Below are positions 37,317 to 45,369 of a DNA stretch of 64,000 nucleotides, piece by piece; within the stretch, counting starts at the first letter, position 1; each line of letters starts with the position of its first letter. Source of the DNA: UTCFX2 sp963788145 (GTDB taxonomy: Bacteria; Chloroflexota; Anaerolineae; Anaerolineales; UBA4823); NCBI GenBank assembly GCA_963788145.1, contig CAWBFQ010000002.1, positions 62,001-126,000 of the forward strand, written 5' to 3'. A program made the translations under genes and the position numbers. The notes beneath the pieces are model-generated. The model searched no databases, was not told the DNA's origin, and saw nothing but the letters and a program-made list of their open reading frames with translations.

Positions 37317-38057
37317 TCAACGAGTTTTCGATTTTTGCGTCGAAATTCCAGAGCTTTCTTCTTTCTTAAGGGGGATTGGAAGTTGATATAACATATCGCG
37401 ATGTTGCACCAGCGCTTGATATCCTTTTTCAAAATCGCCCTGCAAAATCGCGTCAACCATCTGCTCATGATAATTCCAGACCTGTTGTAGATAACTATAA
37501 TCTGCATACAAGTTCAGTCCAACCGTTTCATAGGCCTCCCAATAAGCTTCGAGCAAGCCGGTCACAAATGGATTATTCAACCGACTATAAATGGTCAGAT
37601 GCAAACAACGATGTTCATCATGCGGAATTTGGATAGGTTGACCACGCAACTTTTCCCAAGCATGGGTGAGCAGCTGAAGAAGATAAGCGTGGTCTTCGTG
37701 TGTCAATTTGCGGGCGGCTTCATACCAATATGCAGCTTCAATATGGTTTCGCAGGTCCGAATAGGACAGGAAATATGACCAATCGGTCGCGATAGCGAAG
37801 GACAGGCTCTGCCTTACTGCTGGCAAAAAAGAATAAACCAGACGGCGGATCCCGGTGCGCGGTCGCACATCCACCAGGCCAATTGCCTTAGCCACCTCGA
37901 GTTGCTCTCTCAATATGGATACGCTTACTCCCAACTCTTTGCTCATATCGCTTAGAGATGGTAAACGGTCCGATTGATTTTCATCCATCTGACCATTAGA
38001 AGAACTTGAAGGATGCAAAGCCAAATAGTTCAGAAAATCGGAAGACAATTTTGGCAT
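37317..38057 (-). CDS. GntR-family (FadR/FCD-type) transcriptional regulator
   Basis: A 246-residue repressor-like protein. The N-terminal winged helix (LPSLSDMSKELGVSVSILRE) is followed by an all-helical FCD-like domain with candidate metal/ligand residues in HDEHRCLHLTIYSRLNNPF and YHEQMVDAILQGDFEKGYQA. Members usually sense a small organic acid. First gene of a unit with korA and korB, so it probably controls them and itself. A 20-bp imperfect palindrome lies 22 bases upstream of its ATG. Strong binding site (AGGAGA). Confidence 0.85.
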   Translation of the reverse strand: MPKLSSDFLNYLALHPSSSSNGQMDENQSDRLPSLSDMSKELGVSVSILREQLEVAKAIGLVDVRPRTGIRRLVYSFLPAVRQSLSFAIATDWSYFLSYSDLRNHIEAAYWYEAARKLTHEDHAYLLQLLTHAWEKLRGQPIQIPHDEHRCLHLTIYSRLNNPFVTGLLEAYWEAYETVGLNLYADYSYLQQVWNYHEQMVDAILQGDFEKGYQALVQHRDMLYQLPIPLKKEESSGISTQKSKTR

Positions 38058-38078
38058 CCTATCTCCTACTTATTTGAT

Positions 38079-38098
38079 TAATCCGATAAATCAGATTA
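38079..38098. promoter_or_regulatory. candidate GntR operator upstream of the kor operon
   Basis: Twenty bases, halves TAATCCGATA and AATCAGATTA, matching in 8 of 10 paired positions. It sits in the 52-base gap ahead of the regulator gene. Confidence 0.5.
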
Positions 38099-38109
38099 TT
38101 GGGATTTTA

Positions 38110-39040
38110 TCACTTGAGCCAGCAAGAGTCAAGCAAAGCCGGCAGCTCACGTAATGACTGCGCCAGACGAGTCCCCTGCCAGGTAATCAATGTGCCATCC
38201 AATAAGTATATGCTCTCATTTTGCACAGCGGGAGTTTCCCCCAGGAGTTTTTTGAACTGATCGACATCGTCTAAATTGAACGGATAGGGTTCGCTCGGAA
38301 GCAATATTACATCCGGCCGGGCAAGGCATATTTCTTCCGCTCCCACCCGCGGATAACGATTGTCGGCTTGTGTTTCCGGGTTTGCTGGCGCCAGGCCTAA
38401 ATCTGCCAGCAGCGGAAATCGTCTTTCCCGCTGGGCAAATACATTCTGACCGCCCAATAAATGAAGCAAATCATGACAATACGTCTTTTGGTTGAATGTC
38501 ATCCACCAAGGTAATCCGGTTTCATCCTTGTTGTACCATATTGGGCAGAAATATCTCACCGGTCGTCGTTCTGCTGCGGCCTCAACCGCCCAATCCAGGG
38601 TTAACTCAAGGGTTTGCAGCCGGATCCCGGCCATCTTGTCTTGAAATAAGTCCGCTAGAGTCCAGAGCATCTCGATCGAACTCGCGAACAGTCTGGGGGA
38701 AGGTCACCCATACTGCCTGGTCAGCTGCCCGCAGAGCATCTACGGTTACACGCGTGTTCTCTTCCCAATTAGCAATGACCAGATCAGGTTGTAAGGCCAG
38801 GATGGCCTGCACATTTGGGTTCTTCGGTCCGCCAATATGGGGAAGCTTCTCAACTTCTTTAGCCGGATGGATGCAATAATCCGTGACCCCCACCACATGA
38901 TCGCCAAACCCCAAATCGAACATGCTTTCAGTGATCGAAGGTACCAGGGACACTACACGTCCCGGCGGTTTACTGAAATGTAGAGCGTCCTGATGACCGT
39001 TACCGCCTGATTTATGCTCGGTCGGTTGCATCGGTTTCAC
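38110..39040 (-). CDS. periplasmic-binding-like metal/cobalamin receptor (BtuF/TroA fold) without signal peptide, one frameshift
   Basis: Resembles class III solute-binding proteins (BtuF-like). It has RVVSLVPSITESMFDLGFGD, VGVTDYCIHPAKEV, KLPHIGGPKNPNVQAILALQ, a long backbone helix and TYCHDLLHLLGGQNVFA. The frame slips at about 38668: the first frame ends in DALDSSGLISRQDG, while homology continues with MLWTLADLFQD. Joined length is about 310. Unlike normal transport receptors it starts with a hydrophilic, charged N-terminus and shows no signal or lipoprotein motif. It is the last gene of the long iscX-nuo-mrp operon and has no transporter genes near it. A cytoplasmic binding role is possible, or the true start was missed. 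Confidence 0.78.
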
Positions 39041-39110
39041 TGCTTTCTCGCGTAACTTGTGCTGGCTTCAGCCATCAACGTCGCGCCTGAAGATTAAACG
39101 AATGTGACTA

Positions 39111-39827
39111 TTATCCCAGAATGATCCTATGAAAAACTTCTTCATACCTGGGGTTGTCAAGCGTGCTATCAGAGGTATGGCGTTTGCGCATACGTTCCGT
39201 GAAGGCTTCTTGATCACCGATCTGGCTGCGATGTTCATAAAGAGCTGATAATTTGGTTTCCCACTGATCGGTTACATCGTGGGTAAAATTCGGTTCAAGG
39301 GTAAGTGAAATCCAGACTTCACGTGGTGTATGTGGTTGTAACCCCTCTTCTTTTATCAAATCCGGAAAATAGAGCGGGTTTCCTGCAGCAGGAAAAACTG
39401 CATCCAGGACGACCTGACCAGCAGCTCGGTGATCCGGGTGATTGATGCGAGAATCACCTACGTAAAGCGTCTTTGGATCACATGTCACCAGGACATCAGG
39501 GCGTTCCAGGCGAATGATTCGGGTGACTTGTTTGCGCAATTCCAGATCTGCCACCAGGTAACCATCTGGATATTCCAAGAAATGGACCTCTTGCACGCCT
39601 AAAATGGAAGCCGCAGATTTTTGTTCCCCCCGCCGGTCGCTGCACAACTCCCCCGGATTTGTTTCGAAATCAGAGGCGCCTTTGTCTCCACAAGTTAGCA
39701 GCCAATATACAACCCGGTGCCCTGCCCGGGTCCAACGCGCGATCGTCGCCCCACAGAAAAACTCTGGATCATCTGGATGAGCCAGAACCACCAAAATTTT
39801 CTGAGGCATTTTCCAATCTTCGTACAT
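39111..39827 (-). CDS. PIG-L family deacetylase (LmbE-like)
   Basis: A zinc-dependent N-acetyl-sugar deacetylase fold of 238 residues, with AHPDDPEFFCGATIARW near the start (His/Asp/Asp metal site) and the second metal/catalytic region NHPDHRAAGQVVLDAVF. Family members act on N-acetylglucosaminyl compounds such as thiol or glycolipid precursors; which one here is not visible. The ATG at 39827 directly follows the ricT stop. An internal ATG at 39809 (MPQKILVVLAHPDD) fits the family length better. Part of the iscX-nuo-mrp-ricT strand. Confidence 0.87.
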   Translation of the reverse strand: MYEDWKMPQKILVVLAHPDDPEFFCGATIARWTRAGHRVVYWLLTCGDKGASDFETNPGELCSDRRGEQKSAASILGVQEVHFLEYPDGYLVADLELRKQVTRIIRLERPDVLVTCDPKTLYVGDSRINHPDHRAAGQVVLDAVFPAAGNPLYFPDLIKEEGLQPHTPREVWISLTLEPNFTHDVTDQWETKLSALYEHRSQIGDQEAFTERMRKRHTSDSTLDNPRYEEVFHRIILG

Positions 39828-39828
39828 T

Positions 39829-40833
39829 CTATTTCTTTCTTCTCTGTTTTCTGAATTTTCGGTTGCGCGGTGGCTTTAATTCGGAGTTGCCTTCCAGACC
39901 AGACTCAGCAGGCATAACTACACCCGGCGCTTCTATTTTAGGTTTTTCGCAATCACATTCCCCATCGCTCTGTTTGGCGCAGGGCTGCTGAGCTTTCTTG
40001 CTCAAAGCATTTAATTCTTCGGGGGGTTGAAGATCCCCATACAAGTATTCGGCTCGCGTGCCGTCACTCAACTTGACAATCACAGATTGTTTCAGCGGAT
40101 AAACATCATCTATCACTCCCTCTCCCTTCGGGGTGACTACTCGTTTACCGCGCTTTGGGAGAGTTTTGCGCGCTTCAACATATTGCTCATATTCATAAAT
40201 CAAGCAACAGCGCAATCGACCGCACATCCCTGTAATTTCTGAAGGGGTCAAAGAAATTCCCTGTTCTTTGGCCATCTTGATGGATATCGGGCTGAAATCC
40301 GTGAGGAACATCGAGCAACAGCGTTTATCCATCCCACAAGCGCCCATCCCGCCCAATAATTTTGCCACATCGCGCGGCCCAATCTGGCGCATATCGACAC
40401 GCGAGCGAGGATACAACCGCTGCATCGCATTGTTGAGTTTTCGAAGGTCCACTTTGCCTTCAGTTTCTGTACTATATAGAAATGATAAACGGGACCCGTC
40501 AAAAGTGAACTCCGAGGCAACGATTTTTACGCCCGTGATGCCTGTCTCTGCCAGTTTCGCCCGACAATTGATCGTTGCTTCAAGTTCTTTCTTTTGCCAC
40601 ATCTGGCGCAAGACCAGATCGCGCGCAGTCGCTTTACGTTGGATGGGTTTCCAGGTCCCTTCGGGGGGGACAGCAGGATTCTCAACTACCTGGATCACTT
40701 CACCAAGTTGGCGGCCTCGGCTGGTTTCAACAATTGCAAAATCACCCGCCTGCAGTTCACAGCAATTGCTGGCATCAAAGTGATAGACTTTTCCAACCTT
40801 CTGAAATCGAATACCGACAATAAATGGTTCCAT
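39829..40833 (-). CDS. ricT: PSP1 domain protein, RicT/YaaT-like
   Basis: Strongly similar to B. subtilis YaaT (RicT): VGIRFQKVGKVYHFD, a VDLRKLNNAMQRLYPRSRVDMRQIG-type region, LGGMGACGMDKRCCSMFL, SIKMAKEQGISLTPSEITGM and CGRLRCC. In B. subtilis RicT is part of a complex that binds 4Fe-4S clusters and affects mRNA processing and development. The cysteines (CGMDKRCC and CGRLRCC) are present. The C-terminus adds a Cys-containing acidic stretch and a basic tail ending in RKQRRKK-like residues. I start at the ATG at 40833 (334 residues); a TTG at 40869 is possible. It lies between mrp and the PIG-L gene. Confidence 0.87.
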   Translation of the reverse strand: MEPFIVGIRFQKVGKVYHFDASNCCELQAGDFAIVETSRGRQLGEVIQVVENPAVPPEGTWKPIQRKATARDLVLRQMWQKKELEATINCRAKLAETGITGVKIVASEFTFDGSRLSFLYSTETEGKVDLRKLNNAMQRLYPRSRVDMRQIGPRDVAKLLGGMGACGMDKRCCSMFLTDFSPISIKMAKEQGISLTPSEITGMCGRLRCCLIYEYEQYVEARKTLPKRGKRVVTPKGEGVIDDVYPLKQSVIVKLSDGTRAEYLYGDLQPPEELNALSKKAQQPCAKQSDGECDCEKPKIEAPGVVMPAESGLEGNSELKPPRNRKFRKQRRKK

Positions 40834-40898
40834 CTTCAAGTGATAAAGGGACAGGTCAGCCAGAGCCAATCAGCGACCCGTCCCTCTTACCTTTCTTC

Positions 40899-41984
40899 TT
40901 AACCGATCAAATTAATAGGTATGAAATTCGCGCCTTTTACTGCGGCGACGCTGATCTTTGCCGCAACGTTTTCAGCAACTGCACGGAGCGCTTTTGCGAC
41001 AACCGAATCCGGGTTGGTGATCACAACCGGCTTTCCGGCATCACCTCCCATCCGAACCGATGGGTCCATTGGTATAGCGCCAATGAAAGGAACGTCTGCT
41101 GCTTTCGCGAGGGCTACACCTCCGCCGCTCCCAAAGATATCCATCCGCGTCCCATCCGGCAGTTCGAGGAAGCTCATATTCTCTACCACGCCAAAAATTT
41201 CCACATCCAATTGGCGGAACATCTCCAGGCCACGCCGGGCATCTTCCAAAGAAACCTGCTGCGGTAGAGTGACAATCACTCCGCCGCTCAGAGGAAGCGA
41301 TTGAGCCAGACTGAGAGCAGCATCTCCGGTGCCAGGCGGCAGATCAACAATCAGATAATCCAGTTCTCCCCAATCCACATCCGTCAAGAACTGGCGGATT
41401 GCTGAATGAAGCATGGGTCCACGCCAGATCAACGGTTGGTCTGGCTTAACCAAGAAGCCAATTGACATCATTTTAACCCCATAAGCCTCGGCCGGGATGA
41501 GTTTCTCATCTTTCGGAGGAGGCAGGTGGTCAACGCCCATCATCGTCGGAATATTCGGTCCATAGATATCCGCATCTAAGAGCCCCACCCGGGCGCCGCT
41601 CTGAGCCAGCACAACCGCCACATTCACGGCAACCGTACTCTTACCAACCCCACCTTTTCCGGATGCAATCGCGACTGCATTGCGGATCGGCAATTGAACA
41701 AGGCCGCGCGATCGGCCATCATTGGGTACATTTGCATCCATTTTGATCTCCACGGTTTTGACGCCGGGGATGGCTGCAACAGCATCCTTAGCTTCGCGCT
41801 CAATCTTGCTCTTCAAAGGGCAAGCCGGGGTGGTCAATACAATCGTGAAACGAACTTGATCTCCAACGATTTCGATATCGCGAATCATGTTTAATGTAAC
41901 CAGATCTTTATGCAATTCGGGTTCTTGAACGTGTCCAAGCGCCGCCAGAACTGCTTCCTGGGTTAGCGTATTATTGTTTGTCAT
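40899..41984 (-). CDS. mrp: Mrp/ApbC-type Fe-S carrier P-loop ATPase
   Basis: A Fe-S cluster scaffold/carrier ATPase of the Mrp/NBP35/Ind1 family. The N-terminal MIP18-like domain (LGHVQEPELHKDLVTLNMI) is followed by the deviant Walker A IASGKGGVGKSTVAVNVAVV, LDADIYGPNIP, and DLPPGTGDAALSL. The paired CXXC typical of many members is not seen after ENMSFLELPDG (usually ENMS with CxxC), so cluster binding may differ. Start at the ATG at 41984 (361 residues) with AAAGGTGAG. It lies 23 bases after nuoI. The mitochondrial relative Ind1 helps load clusters into complex I, so this neighbourhood is meaningful. Confidence 0.92.
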   Translation of the reverse strand: MTNNNTLTQEAVLAALGHVQEPELHKDLVTLNMIRDIEIVGDQVRFTIVLTTPACPLKSKIEREAKDAVAAIPGVKTVEIKMDANVPNDGRSRGLVQLPIRNAVAIASGKGGVGKSTVAVNVAVVLAQSGARVGLLDADIYGPNIPTMMGVDHLPPPKDEKLIPAEAYGVKMMSIGFLVKPDQPLIWRGPMLHSAIRQFLTDVDWGELDYLIVDLPPGTGDAALSLAQSLPLSGGVIVTLPQQVSLEDARRGLEMFRQLDVEIFGVVENMSFLELPDGTRMDIFGSGGGVALAKAADVPFIGAIPMDPSVRMGGDAGKPVVITNPDSVVAKALRAVAENVAAKISVAAVKGANFIPINLIG

Positions 41985-42007
41985 TCTCACCTTTCTGAAA
42001 TTTCTTT

Positions 42008-42616
42008 TTATCCTGCACCGCGTCGCGCCGCTTTAGCAGCTTCAGCTTCAGCCCGAGCTTTTTCCTCACGACGGTAATTGGTGGGCCGGATTTTGGCATA
42101 ATGTGAAACGGGTTGCAAGAGTTTTTCCTTGTCAAATATATTCCTGGCATGCCGATCATAGACCGACAGTTCGTAATTATGATCCATTTTTATCGCGTCG
42201 AATGGACAATATTCGGCGCAAAACCCACAGTTCATACAAATATCAATATCAATATAAAACTCCTTCGGTTCCGGAACCGGACGGCCCGTGTTCGGATCAT
42301 TCGTACGAACAATCCAGATGCATTGCGGCGGGCAAACTTTGGCGCAGATGCCACACGAGGTACAACGGTCCTGCTTTTCACCATTCGAACCTTCATCATA
42401 AACCAGAAAAGGGATAAAGCGAAACTCTTCCGGAACGGGAAGTTTTTCTTCTGGGTATTGTACTGTAAAGATTCCGCGCGTTTCGGCGCTCATCCGGCGA
42501 GCGATGCCTTCTTCCGTGTAGTACCGCTTCCCCAGATATTGGAAATCCTCCAGATAGGTATCGATGAAGCGTTTTAAGGTTACGCCCAACCCTTTGATAA
42601 TGCCCATTCCATCCAT
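42008..42616 (-). CDS. nuoI: NADH-quinone oxidoreductase subunit I (8Fe-ferredoxin type)
   Basis: The hydrophilic complex I subunit carrying two 4Fe-4S clusters near the quinone site. Motifs are CTSCGICAKVCPPQC and CMNCGFCAEYCPFD, with YEEKLP-like and YELSVYDR segments that match NuoI. The ATG at 42616 follows AGGAGG by seven bases; a GTG at 42622 is too close to that site. Length 202, with an Ala/Arg/Glu-rich tail. It follows nuoCD by 33 bases. Confidence 0.93.
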   Translation of the reverse strand: MDGMGIIKGLGVTLKRFIDTYLEDFQYLGKRYYTEEGIARRMSAETRGIFTVQYPEEKLPVPEEFRFIPFLVYDEGSNGEKQDRCTSCGICAKVCPPQCIWIVRTNDPNTGRPVPEPKEFYIDIDICMNCGFCAEYCPFDAIKMDHNYELSVYDRHARNIFDKEKLLQPVSHYAKIRPTNYRREEKARAEAEAAKAARRGAG

Positions 42617-42649
42617 AAGCACGCCTCCTACTGCCTATCTCACTCTGAA

Positions 42650-44407
42650 CTATCGGTCCGTTTCACCGAGAACAATATCGATTGAACCCAATATTGCGAC
42701 CACATCGGCAATTTTGTTCCCAACACACATCGACTCGTACGCAGTCAGGTTGATGAAAGAAGGGGCGCGCACATGATAGCGCCATGGATTTGGTTTACCG
42801 TTTGAGACCACATAATAACCAAGCTCTCCTTTTGGACCATCAACCCGTCCATAAGATTCGCCAGCCGGAACCCGGACCTGATATTGCGGTTTACCTTCTT
42901 GGATCGGACCCTCAGGAAGATCTCGTACGGCTTGCTGCAGAATGCGCAAACTCTGGCGAACTTCGTCAATGCGGATGAGATATCGATCATAAGTATCGCC
43001 ATGATAACGCACTGCCACATCGAACTCAAACCGGTCGTAAATACTATATGGGTCTGCTCGGCGAACATCATATGGGACGCCTGAAGCCCGCAATACCGGA
43101 CCGCAGGTTGAATATGCAATCGCCTGTTCAGGAGTGAGCACACCAACACCCTGCGTTCGGGATCGGACCACCTCATTATTGGTTAGGTATGCGTCCAACT
43201 CATCTATTTTGCGCGGCAGACGTTCATACACCAGCTTATAAATCTTTTCGTAAATCCCTTCGGGTAAATCACGTGAGACGCCGCCAAATCGGAAATAGTT
43301 GCACATCATGCGCGAACCACTCACAGCCTCGAATATGTCCAGGATTAATTCTCGCTCTTCAATAGCGTAAAGCGCCGGTGTAAAGTAAGCGCCCAGGTCG
43401 TTCAAGAACATACCAATAGCGAATATATGGTTGGAGATTCGGGTTAATTCAGTCATGATCACCCGCAAATATTCGGCTCGCTCAGGGGGTTTGATCCCCA
43501 TCAGTTTTTCAACAGCCAGAGCATATCCGAAATTATTGCTCATCGAGGACAGATAATCAAGCCGATCGGTGAAGGGCATATTTTGAAGAAATGTATTGCG
43601 CTCTCCAATTTTCTCGTGATTGCGGTGCAGATATCCCATCACCGGTTTGAGCGATACCACTTTCTCGCCTTCCAGAATAACCGCAATCCGGAACACGCCA
43701 TGCGTGGAGGGATGCTGCGGTCCCATATTGATCATCTCAATATCAGTATCCAGGCTCGAATCGCGTCCCCGTACTGAACGTTTCAAGCTCTCATATAGTT
43801 TCGAATCGTTATCTGGATCCCAGGTCTCCGGATCGAAACCATCCGGGTATTCGATATTATTCGCATATGGGTTTTTATCTTCAGCGCGGTAGATATGGCC
43901 CTCCGGCCAGCGGCTCTTAAATGGTTTGCCTTCTTCCTCATAGAAGGCTTCTTTCCAATCCTTGCGTAGAGGATAGCCAGCGAACCCTTCCCACAATAAA
44001 ATCCGACGCAGGTCAGGGTGACCTTCAAAGCAGATCCCCAATAAGTCCCAGGTTTCGCGTTCCTGAAAATCGGCGCCGGGATAGATCGGTACGAGAGATG
44101 GGACAATCGGGTTTTCACGCCCGGTCTGGGTTTTGAAAACCAGGGCAGGTCCACCGCTTGACCGGAATGTATGGTACACCACCTCCATCATTCCATCTGG
44201 CAGGTAATCCACACCACTTACCGATGAAAGGTAATCAAAACCGTAATCATCTCGAATAGCTGTAGCCACTTCGATTAAATTCTCAGGCTTGATGATTATT
44301 CCAGAATATCCTTTGCGGGTATCAGCCGCGACGATCTGAGGAAAACGGGCAACCAGATCAGCGTCAGGACTGATATCTAAAACATTATTTACGGTCAGTT
44401 CGCTCAT
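42650..44407 (-). CDS. nuoCD: NADH-quinone oxidoreductase subunits C and D, fused
   Basis: A 585-residue fusion. Residues 1 to about 190 are NuoC (30-kDa subunit; YPGADFQERETWDLLGICFE, GYPLRKDW). From about residue 225 it is NuoD (49-kDa; MINMGPQHPSTHGVFRI, YLHRNHEKIGE, RADPYSIYDRFEFDVA). The order and the continuous frame match the E. coli NuoCD fusion. There are no CXXC pairs of the [NiFe] site, so it is a complex I subunit rather than a group 4 hydrogenase. It lies 12 bases after nuoB, start ATG 44407 with AGGAGG. It builds the quinone-reduction module with NuoB and NuoI. Confidence 0.94.
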   Translation of the reverse strand: MSELTVNNVLDISPDADLVARFPQIVAADTRKGYSGIIIKPENLIEVATAIRDDYGFDYLSSVSGVDYLPDGMMEVVYHTFRSSGGPALVFKTQTGRENPIVPSLVPIYPGADFQERETWDLLGICFEGHPDLRRILLWEGFAGYPLRKDWKEAFYEEEGKPFKSRWPEGHIYRAEDKNPYANNIEYPDGFDPETWDPDNDSKLYESLKRSVRGRDSSLDTDIEMINMGPQHPSTHGVFRIAVILEGEKVVSLKPVMGYLHRNHEKIGERNTFLQNMPFTDRLDYLSSMSNNFGYALAVEKLMGIKPPERAEYLRVIMTELTRISNHIFAIGMFLNDLGAYFTPALYAIEERELILDIFEAVSGSRMMCNYFRFGGVSRDLPEGIYEKIYKLVYERLPRKIDELDAYLTNNEVVRSRTQGVGVLTPEQAIAYSTCGPVLRASGVPYDVRRADPYSIYDRFEFDVAVRYHGDTYDRYLIRIDEVRQSLRILQQAVRDLPEGPIQEGKPQYQVRVPAGESYGRVDGPKGELGYYVVSNGKPNPWRYHVRAPSFINLTAYESMCVGNKIADVVAILGSIDIVLGETDR

Positions 44408-44419
44408 CAACGCCTCCTA

Positions 44420-45085
44420 TTATGCTTGTTCAACCGCTGCAACCGTTTCAGCCTCAGATTGCTGTCTGGCTGCTTGCTCTTTGATCAGCGAATACTGGCG
44501 CGGATCCATCACATCCGGCCCCAACACCGGCATAGGTACTGCCTCAATCGGAGCTTTATCATACCAGCGCACATTCTTGATGGATTGAGTGTCGATCTTT
44601 CGTTGAAGCGTAATCAAGCCATGCAAAAGCGCCTGTGGCGTCGGAGGGCAACCAGGCACATAAACATCCACTGGGATGTAACGATCCACACCGGAGACGA
44701 CATTGTAACCTTCTTTGAAGGGGCCGCCTCCAGAGGCGCAAGCACCCATCGCCAGGACATATTTCGGCTCTGGCATCTGGTTGTAGAGTCGTACGATTTG
44801 GGGTATCATTTTCTTTGTCACAGTACCAGCAACAATCATCAGGTCCGCCTGCCGCGGGCTTGGTCGCATGATCTCCATACCAAAGCGTGCAAAATCATAC
44901 CGACTTGCAGCAGTACAAATCATCTCAATTGCGCAGCAAGCCAACCCAAACATCAGCGGCCAAATCGACGAGCGCCTGCCCCAGTTATAAATCTTATCCA
45001 GGGTGGTCACGGCGACTTGCCCCTCCAACTCGGGAGGAATATCATATTTTGTCGAATTAATGTTTTCTCGCTTCATCTCATTCAT
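44420..45085 (-). CDS. nuoB: NADH-quinone oxidoreductase subunit B (N2 cluster)
   Basis: The 20-kDa subunit that holds the terminal N2 4Fe-4S cluster. It has 221 residues with GLACCAIEM (tandem cysteines), MGACASGGGPF and VPGCPPTPQALL providing the remaining ligands, and RPSPRQADLMIVAGTVT. It overlaps the end of the IscX gene by four bases (ATGA). The C-terminus has a Gln/Glu/Ala-rich extension beyond the core. No nuoA precedes it, unlike the usual nuoAB order. Confidence 0.94.
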   Translation of the reverse strand: MNEMKRENINSTKYDIPPELEGQVAVTTLDKIYNWGRRSSIWPLMFGLACCAIEMICTAASRYDFARFGMEIMRPSPRQADLMIVAGTVTKKMIPQIVRLYNQMPEPKYVLAMGACASGGGPFKEGYNVVSGVDRYIPVDVYVPGCPPTPQALLHGLITLQRKIDTQSIKNVRWYDKAPIEAVPMPVLGPDVMDPRQYSLIKEQAARQQSEAETVAAVEQA

Positions 45086-45285
45086 AAGGGATTCGCCTCC
45101 TCAAACCATTCTTGGTAAATCGCGGTCAACACCTGGTCATTCGCCAGATTTCGGTCATCCTCAAACTCAGCCAATCCGATCACCCAGCGGTAGATCATTT
45201 CCAACGAGATATCTTCCAGATGAACATCCGGGTGATTCAGGCGAAGTACCTGTGCAATGGCATACGAATCATCCCAGGTGAGCAT
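45082..45285 (-). CDS. iscX: IscX/YfhJ-like Fe-S assembly accessory protein
   Basis: A 67-residue acidic protein that begins MLTWDDSYAIAQVLRLNHPD and continues with the IxLEMIYRWVIGLAEFEDD-type core and QEWFEE end, as in IscX. IscX binds IscS and iron and regulates Fe-S cluster assembly. There is no isc operon around it. It is the first gene of a complex I/Mrp transcript, overlapping nuoB by four bases. The strong promoter ends nine bases before its ATG, and there is no ribosome binding site, so the mRNA should be leaderless. Confidence 0.88.
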   Translation of the reverse strand: MLTWDDSYAIAQVLRLNHPDVHLEDISLEMIYRWVIGLAEFEDDRNLANDQVLTAIYQEWFEEANPL

Positions 45286-45294
45286 AACTTGCTC

Positions 45295-45322
45295 ATTATA
45301 CCGCCTTTCTCGAACTGGTCAA
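45295..45322 (-). promoter_or_regulatory. promoter of iscX-nuoB-nuoCD-nuoI-mrp, leaderless
   Basis: Minus-strand TTGACC (45317-45322), 16-base spacer, perfect TATAAT (45295-45300). Only nine bases lie between the -10 and the iscX ATG. Confidence 0.8.
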
Positions 45323-45334
45323 CGCGCATATATA

Positions 45335-45363
45335 TTTGCATAAATGCCAGATAGGAGTACAAT
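45335..45363 (+). promoter_or_regulatory. promoter of the SufR-like regulator, leaderless
   Basis: TTTGCA (45335-45340), 17-base spacer, TACAAT (45358-45363). The regulator ATG begins seven bases after the -10, about where transcription should start. Confidence 0.65.
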
Positions 45364-45369
45364 ATACTT

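Noticed and set aside
42650..44407. Group 4 [NiFe]-hydrogenase or formate hydrogenlyase large subunit
   Set aside because: The related NuoD part lacks both CXXC pairs that bind the NiFe centre and has complex I signatures.
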